DNA from: Ochotona curzoniae
Lineage: Eukaryota > Chordata > Mammalia > Lagomorpha > Ochotonidae
Length of the DNA: 64,000 bases
Assembly: GCF_017591425.1 (NCBI RefSeq)
Contig: NW_024467119.1
Span: 25,207,001 to 25,271,000, forward strand
Direction: 5' to 3'
Shown: positions 42,342 to 64,000 of the stretch, piece by piece
How positions within the stretch are numbered: position 1 is the first letter of the stretch
Layout: each line of letters begins with the position of its first letter
Made by a program: the position numbers and the translations under genes
The notes under the pieces: model-generated
The model's input: only the letters and a program-made list of their open reading frames with translations
Database searches by the model: none
What the model was told of the DNA's origin: nothing

Positions 42342-43994
42342 AAAAGATTTTGATCAAAGAGCTGTTTTTGATCGAACAGTTGTGGAAATACACCAGAGTA
42401 GACAACAGGAAATGAGTTTCAGGAAATCTTAGAAATGGGAATAATTTGGAAATGTTGATAAAACCACAGATGGTAGTACAAGGATAACCTTCCCACATCT
42501 GCTAGGAAAGTTCCGAGGCAGATAGCAGAATCGGGTGGCAGTGGTGGTGAAGGAAACGAGACAGGAGCATTTACCGTTCATGAGGCACCAGAAAAATGCT
42601 AACTTACCCTGAGTAACAAGGGAAAGCTGAAGTCCAAGACTGATTTTGTCACAGTGGGGTGAGTTTAAAAGGAAGAAAAAGGTGGGTGATCACAAACATG
42701 AAGGAGACTTGCAAAGAGCCCCAGAGAAGGGAAGCAGAAATAGGGCTGTGGGGAGCGAGCAAGGAGCAGAACTCGGGCCAACTCCTGGTCCCTGGACAGG
42801 GCAAAGGAAAGCTCTGGAACTTCCCCCAAAGAGCAGCACTGAATTTCCGCGTCTGGTTTGAAGATTACAAAGGGGACAAGGGACTCTCCTCCGCTGCGAC
42901 TCTTCTGTCACCAGTCCAGATCTGCCACTGATGGCCCAAGTGCCACTCATTTCCCGTCTCGGGTCAAGACCAGAGTTGGTGTGATAGGAGAGCCACTTCA
43001 GACAGTCTTACGGGCAGCTCTGGAGTGGCAAAGCTTCTTTGTCCTTGTGTAAGGCTGGCCTTCTCTTAAACCCAGCTGTTCCTGTCAAGTTCAGTGAAAA
43101 CCCCTGGCCAGAAAGGTGTCCCTCAGGCTTTGCCCAGCAGAGGGCGCCCCTGCTCCAGAGAGCTTTTCAAATGTGAGGCCACCAGATAGTTTGGCGGGAG
43201 AGAATACCAGTACAATTTATTTATTTTTTAAAAACGAACAGCATGAGATGGGAAGAGTCAGAGTAGCTGGGAAAGATGGCAGTGATCCAGCCGCAACACG
43301 CGTCCTTTCCCCTCTTAGCCTAAGTTGTCGTTGTGAAGCATCTGATCTTTCCAGAAGCAGTGCTAGCGGGCCGATCTCTCCAGGCTTTCCTTCCTCCCGT
43401 CACAGTGCAGAGTTGAATATGATCTGCGCCAGGACAATTTTCTGTCCTGACACCTGTGCCCACATGACAAAATGGTGTTATCAACCTGGCATTGAAGAAA
43501 AACCTGCAGTTCCTGGGAACTTGCTGGAAATAACAGAAGTGGGGTGCACCCTCCTTGTGGATGTAACCCAGAATTATCCTGCTCAGGGTTTTGCAAGCCC
43601 TCCACTCTGTGCTCCAGATCTGGCATGTGCACTCTTGGCAGGGACACAGTAAGAGAAGCCGGGTACCAGAAGTGCTTGGCATGTTCAGGGAAGACACAAG
43701 GGGGTGGGGGCAGTGTTCAGGAGTGCTACACATGGGACACCTTTGACATACTGGGCAAGACCGTCCCACAGAGTGGCAGCAGTGGAGGGGGTGAGGCTGG
43801 CACCCTGAGGGTGAGTCGCAATGTGGGAGATGCCCCTAGATGATTCTGAGCAAGAGAAGAGTGATTCACTTTTGTAAGAATTCTCTGTTGGGTACACCAT
43901 GGATACACAGCAATCAAGACTGGGTACAGTAGAAGAGGTACCCTGGGGATGAGCAGAGACCACGGAGGTGCTAGAGTCAGATGGAAAGCGAGGA

Positions 43995-44180
43995 GTCGGG
44001 TGGGCATGCGGCCCAGCAGTTAAGACTTCAGAGCAGCCAGGTTGGATGCAGACCCTGCAAGGCAGCAGATCATGGCTCAAGCGCTCGTCATCCTGTCACC
44101 CATATGGCAGACCTAGATGGGCTCCTGGGTCCCTGGAGAGTGAACCAGCGGAAGAGAGCTCGTTCTCTGCCTTTTGAACT
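43995..44180 (+). repeat. C-SINE, degraded
   Basis: CATGCGGCCCAGCAGTTAAGACTTC head and AGAGTGAACCAGCGGAAGAG 3' body remain. Confidence 0.55.
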
Positions 44181-44534
44181 TGAAGCACACAGTCACATAT
44201 TTACAAATCAATGAGCAGGCTGGACGACTGTAATCAGGAACTAAACTGGACTGTGGCATTAAGGGACCAGCACAGTGTGAGTTCAGAAAGCCTGCTACCA
44301 TGGCAACCAGAGCTGATGCTCAAAGCTGGCCAGACACTGGAATACTTGGATGCAACTTGCAACTTTTAAGACTTGGGTGTCTGCCACCCTGCCTCCCTGT
44401 AGCAACGGGAAGTTGCCTTCTGTCTTCAGTGCTCAGTACTCATGCGCTTCCAAAGTAATAGTAACCCAGAATTCTGCACAAAAAGGCATCTGGGAGATTT
44501 GCTTGCTTTGTTTATTTTGGGAAATTTTCAAGAG

Positions 44535-44700
44535 AATCTATTCTCACTTGGAAGGCAGAACAAGAGAAACCTCTTTCCTCTGTTGGTTCACTAACCAAAT
44601 GCCCACAACAGAGTAGGGTCTGGTCAAATCAGAAGTCACCCCTTGGGTGGCAGGGGCCCAAGCACTGGTGCCATTTCCTGCTGCCCCCCAGTTCCAAGTA
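44535..44700 (-). repeat. C-SINE 3' half, degraded
   Basis: Minus copy with GGTTCACTAACCAAATGCCCACAACAG and CAGGGGCCCAAGCACTGG. Confidence 0.6.
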
Positions 44701-46242
44701 AATGGTACTTGAAAGAACATCTGACCCCACAGGAGGAGGCTGTTGACAGTAATGGTGAGAAGCGATGGTGGTGGCATGCCATGGGCTGCAAACAGTGAAC
44801 ACAGACGTGGGAGTGTTCAGAATGTTGTTGAGATAACAGTGACTGCACTTGTTGACGGAAGGGATTTGACAAGGTCACCCCAGGATTTTCTGTTTGAGAC
44901 ACTCAGTAGATGGTGCTACTGGGAAAACTATGCCACTGATGTTAAGATGTGAAGTATGCAAGGCAGCCTAGACATGGATATAAATGTGACCACCAAAACA
45001 GTTGCCAACAAGTGTAGAGTTCAAGGCCATGGCCTCCCTGGAGATGTGCTTTGAGCATTCATTGGCAAACAGATGCCATTAGAAGCCATGGGATGTGGTC
45101 ATTGGGGCAGAATCCGCTGAGACAGAAGAGAGCCTTGATGAAGCAGAGGCCAGAGGCCAGCAAAGGATGCGAGAGGACGGGCTGTGAGAGGGGAAAGGCA
45201 GGAGGCCGGTAGGGTTAAATGAGGCCACGTGGCTAGGAGCATAATCCCACAGGACCCCTGGTAAGAGGGAAGAATCCCCTCTCTTGACCATCAGAAGACA
45301 CGGCAAGTGTATCAGATGGTCACCAAGCAGGGGACGTTTCTACTCAGCATGGTTTAGGAGGCCAGTGCTACAGCGCACAGCAGTGCTGAGACTGTCGCAC
45401 TGTCCTCCCTCTCCTTGTCCTTCCCAGCAGTGGGTCTCTGTTCTCCCTGGCTTGGGGCTTGGCAAGCACCTGCCTCTTCCCAGAATCCCAGGCTTAATGC
45501 CTCAGGCTACCTGTGGCCCCCACCACCCCCGCCTCATTCTCCTCACCCAGGTGGCGTGTTGCTCAGGATGCCTGTCCACCGCGTTCCTCTTCCTCTTCCT
45601 GCCAAGCTGTGCTTGAAGCCCCAGTTGTTGATCCCCTGTGAAATGAAAGGCAATGGTGCTAACACCAGATGTGGTACTTCCAAGTTCCACACTCCCAAAG
45701 GGTCAAGCTTTCCAAAGGCTCACTCATGTTTGTTATCTTACTTTAACCCTTTCCATAAGCGACTGTCCTCCCGCAACCCCTGCCTCCCCACAACTTCACT
45801 TGCACTGAGTTCATTTTGATCGCTGTGTTGAGGACAGGCTAAAGGCAGTGAATGAGGGCAGCGCGGGTTTTGCTTGTAGATTACTGTAAAGCCAAGAAAC
45901 GGTATTATTGGGCTGGACCACATGAGGGCAGCAGGTGAACTTGAGTGAACTTGAAAGGTAGTGCAGGAAGGATTTGATGAGGCGGGGAGTTTAAGAGGGA
46001 GAAGAGATGAATGAGCAAAGGAAAGATAAATTGTTCTTAAATTAGATGAGAAGACTATACTGCAGGGATGGGGGAAGGGAAGTGAATTAGAGGGTTCAGA
46101 TCAGATGTTCTCAACTGCAGTCAAATGGAGAGGTCATAAAGGCAGTTGAATATGCAGATCTGAGATTAAGGATAGAGGTCTGGGCTGTAGCGGCTGGGCA
46201 AAGTTGGCAGTGTTTGTTATAATAATATTATATATGATAATA

Positions 46243-46430
46243 ATTGCTGCTTCACTCCCCAAATGCCTCCCCTGCAACAAGCTGGGGCTGGGCCAGGCCA
46301 AAGTAGAGAGCTGACAGATCCCCACACAAGAGGGGTGCCAAGGACCACCTGAGTCATCACCTGCTGGAAGTGCCAGCTGGGATGGCAGCAGAGCTGGACC
46401 TCCTACGCAGGTGCTCAGGTATGGGCCGCC
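46243..46430 (-). repeat. C-SINE fragment
   Basis: Minus fragment GCTTCACTCCCCAAATGCC... GGCCAGGCCAAAGTAGAGAGC. Confidence 0.55.
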
Positions 46431-47574
46431 ACCGCATTCCAAACCAAGAAAGCGATGGAGCAGAGGAGGTCCTGGGACAGAGCAGTGGTGTCCTCCAATG
46501 TTACACCGTCAGCGAGAAGGTGATGCAGCCAAGAAAACGGAGCAGACAGCAAGACAGCAGGCACATTGGTTGGGAGGCTGTTCTGGAAGGCAGATGGAAA
46601 AGGGTTGCCAGTGGGGAGGTGAGGTTCTGCTGGTGTAGCTACAGAAGGTCAGGGAAGCTGTGAGGATGGAAGCAGGCTGCCCCAGAGAGAGCCCCTTTCC
46701 TCCGTGTCTGGATGAAGATAAGTTCTCTGGTGATTCTTGGGCATTCCCACTCTGAAGGTATGATGATGTCCAAAGCTCGCGGGACTCCTGGAACGGCCAC
46801 TGCAGTTGCACACAAAGGCTTCTCCCACTCTGGGCATGTGGTTGGCAGTGCCACCTTCCAGTATGGCCACGTGATGCACTCAGTCACATGGGTGACTTCC
46901 TGTCTGGAGCTCTTGGGCCAGTGCAGAAACAGGTGGTGGGACATAGCTGTGGCATTGCCAGGGTCAGGTTATTCCCATGCCCAGAACCCCTCCCTGGCAG
47001 ATGCTGGCGAGAATGAGATTTCTGTTTTATCTGGGGATGGCAAAACCCAACCTGCCATGGCACAGTGCCTCAGCATAAATCAATGCTCATGTTTAATTTC
47101 TATTTACAGCCAAGAGATTACAAGTTCCATGACTTGGAAGTTTGACTTTCTCACATAAGAGATAAGAAAACCCAACAAATAATAAAACCTGATCCCTGTC
47201 AGTTTTCCATTAAGTAAAAACTCAGGTCTCTACAGATGGAATTGTTCTAAAATAATTTTCTTTCCTAACCAGTAGAGGAATTTCACTTCTTCACGAGGAC
47301 AACCCAAAATGTGCTTTAGTGGATTTCAGCCCTGGTTCTCCAGGCCGGCCTCACTGCGCATGTGCACATGGCAGGAATGCTATGGTTCTCACTTGAGAGG
47401 TGGTTCTGGACCTTGTTGCAGGTGCATTATGCTAGAACTGAATTGTTGCCACTCAGCCTGTGCCCAGAGAATCTCAGAACTGGCTACCTCACCCATGTTA
47501 ACCCTGACGCTCATTTGCAACAAGATCCGACTGAGTGTACGCAAAAGGAATGGCTGGATAACAGACAAATCACA

Positions 47575-49180
47575 ATTCTGCATAAAAGGATTTTATTGAG
47601 TGGCCCCGGGTCCCAATGAATGTCAGTTACCGCTTGATTGTGCTGCTGTGTGCCATCACGTGCTCTTCAGGAAGTATGCAAGTTGTTACCAAAAGCTGTT
47701 TGCCTTGCAGTGTGCGGAGTAGAGGAAACCCTCACAAACCACTGTTCCTTCATAGGCTTTTTAAAATAGAAAAATGGAAACAAAAAAGAACCTAAAAGGA
47801 GTATTCCAAACTAATATCATGTCCCCGTGGACCATTCACCATCTCAGTAAGATGCCATTTTGTGGAAGCATATATGCTCTGTTGGCTCCTCAGGACAACT
47901 GGGAGCACTCATGGTCTTGTTGTAAATGCCCAGCAGGTGCACACCAAGCGCTGGGCAGGAGGAAAACGGCTGAACCAGTGTGCTTGTGGGGAAGGTAATC
48001 TTTAACCAACTTCCACAGTTTTCAAGATTGTCAAGCCTTTAAACTGAGAGAGAGAAAAAATAACTACAACTGGGCCATACATACATATTGAGGATACAGC
48101 CCCTCTTTTGGACATGCAACAAGTGCTCCTCCATTCAACCGGCTCCAAAAAAACTTACTTGTAAATATCCAGCATGAGTTTTCTATTACCTATCCATATT
48201 CATATCTCATTGCACTTTCTTGCGGATTTTTCTCCGCCTGAAACATAAAAGCAGCAGGATGAGCCTGCAGGTGACTTGTTTTTCCTTTCAGCATGGCTGA
48301 AACCAAAGTAAATTCTCCTCTTGCACTTGGTCTACATTTCTGTCCATAAAGATTAAGGAAATTCATGATGACCAACCAAATTATATAAAATAAAAACTAT
48401 ACACGGCAAATGACAGAAGCCAAAACGACACCAGAGGCCGGCTGCTGCCATATCTCCCCAGGCCTGGCCAGACCACGTCCCCACAAGATGTTCACATTTG
48501 GAGCTTTTTTTAAAGTCATAGTGACTCAAGTCCAATTTCCAATGGAGTATTTCACTGTCTGAGGCAGTGGCCTTTCATCAGGTCCACACGGTTGACCACG
48601 GAACTTTGATGCAGGGAGTGTTCGTGGGGGAAGCTTGAGCCAACCCGTTGATGGCCCCACGCAAGTCACCCTCTGGCATCTCCACATAGCATCCATGCAA
48701 TTAGATGACACGCAAGGAGCTGCTCACAATTTCCATGCCCGAGTCATAACTCTGCTTGCGGGCTAGAGCCAAGCCCTGGGGACCCGAGGGCAACCTAGAG
48801 AACTGTCATCCTGCTCTCATAACCGTGATTGTCACACCCTCCTGTAGGGCAGGGCGCTCAGGATGTGTGGAGCACGTGGTGGCAGTGGGAAAAGCAGGAG
48901 GTACTGGAGGAGAGAGGGACGGGAAGAGACGACCATGCACAAGCCTCTGGCTTCCTGCTCTGTCGTGCATATATTTTCAGTGTTAACAGCGTGGCTTCCA
49001 ACACCTAAGGGCTTGTGCTTTGCCAGGACAGAAAGAACTCATCCTGGAAAGCTCATCTGGCAGATGTGGACTTGGACATGTTTGTGTGTGTACGCGTGCG
49101 TGAGGTGTGTCTCCAGGTTCAGTGTCTGGGCCCCTCTGGTGGCCGCACCACCCTCATCAGCAAGGTGGCCCCGACGGGGG
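47575..49180 (-). other. TMEM150C: Probable TMEM150C 3' UTR
   Basis: Repeat-free stretch downstream of the stop. An AATAAA at 47592-47597 (minus strand, ACTCAATAAAATCC) is the best poly(A) signal before repeats resume. Length about 1.6 kb is plausible; no transcript evidence is available here. Confidence 0.45.
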
Positions 49181-63724
<14,544 letters not shown>

Positions 63725-64000
63725 TTTTTTTAAGTTTTTAAATCTGATTTTTAATATCATCGACAGTTGAGAGGGATGAATGGTCGTGTAGGCCTCTGAT
63801 TAGGGTGAGGATGCTCAGGTATGGAGGAAGGCAGGTGGGACAAATGTTTCAGTTCTTATTTTTCAGCTGTGTCTGCTGAAGGGGGCAGTCAGAGAGGAAG
63901 CTGCCTCCTTGCTGTCAAACTACATCAGCATCCAGGGATGGGGGATGGTCATTTGATGATGCCTTAGAGACCCCGATGTGGGGAAGAGTGTTCTAACGGT
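63725..64000 (-). mobile_element. Third copy of the L1-like 3' region, cut by the window end
   Basis: Homologous to 30690-30970: CTTGCTGTCAAACTACATCAGCATCC, GGTCATTTGATGATGCCTTAG, CCCCGATGTGGGGAAGAGTGTTCT. Ends on the minus strand in an A-rich tail (CTTAAAAAAAGAGG). Confidence 0.55.

Larger units (their letters stand above)
41423..47574. other. Intergenic between convergent ENOPH1 and TMEM150C
   Basis: The two genes converge here. C-SINE fragments and a GT microsatellite are listed separately. Long parts (42.4-44.0, 44.7-46.2, 46.5-47.5 kb) show no gene, tRNA or repeat I can name; some may be decayed transposons. Confidence 0.6.

Noticed and set aside
43116..43652. 178-aa open frame in the ENOPH1-TMEM150C intergenic region
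   Set aside because: No recognisable domain, a 149-aa frame overlaps it on the other strand, and it has no visible splice or promoter context; chance open frame.
46712..47158. 148-aa plus-strand open frame
   Set aside because: No family resemblance and overlapped by several antisense frames of similar length; not supported as a gene.

Overview
This is an intron-rich mammalian chromosomal window. It holds three complete protein-coding genes in the order known from human chromosome 4q21: HNRNPDL (minus strand), ENOPH1 (plus strand) and TMEM150C (minus strand). The organism is very probably a lagomorph, most likely a pika (Ochotona). The reason is the repeat content: dozens of copies of the tRNA-derived lagomorph C-SINE. 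Most are of the 'GGGCCC(A/G)GCG...CTAGTGGCTAAAGTCC' subtype, next to older 'GGGGCTGGC...GTGGGTTAAGCC' copies. The species call is an inference from repeat type; the gene calls rest on exon-by-exon translation with matching splice phases.

Layout. 1-5.05 kb: repeat-dense intergenic DNA, ending in a long element with a degenerate ~60-bp tandem array that looks like a lagomorph L1 3' region. 5.7-12.2 kb: HNRNPDL, free of recognisable repeats. It has seven coding exons (411 aa), an alternatively spliced 3' UTR and at least two candidate poly(A) sites. 10.86-12.64 kb: a CpG island forming a head-to-head promoter for HNRNPDL and ENOPH1. It also contains what looks like a second, TATA-containing promoter embedded inside the coding sequence of the long HNRNPDL isoform. 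12.4-41.4 kb: ENOPH1, six coding exons (260 aa). Its introns hold many C-SINEs, an ERV2-like solo LTR with target-site duplication, an L1 ORF2 relic and L1 3' fragments. 41.4-47.6 kb: intergenic. 47.6-62.8 kb: TMEM150C, seven coding exons (249 aa); its upstream non-coding exon(s) must lie beyond the right edge. 63.72-64.0 kb: a third copy of the L1-3'-like element, cut by the window end.

Functions. HNRNPDL is a nuclear RNA-binding protein with two RRMs and a Gly/Tyr-rich low-complexity tail. ENOPH1 is the enolase-phosphatase of methionine salvage. TMEM150C (tentonin 3) is a six-pass membrane protein of the DRAM/TMEM150 family linked to mechanosensitive currents. The three are neighbours but not a pathway; only HNRNPDL and ENOPH1 are likely co-regulated, through the shared CpG-island promoter.

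I found no new biological system. The observations most worth following are the promoter elements overlapping HNRNPDL codons, the NMD-ready geometry of the HNRNPDL 3' UTR cassette exon, the ~60-bp tandem array in the L1-like element, and several precisely dated-looking transposon insertions with perfect target-site duplications.
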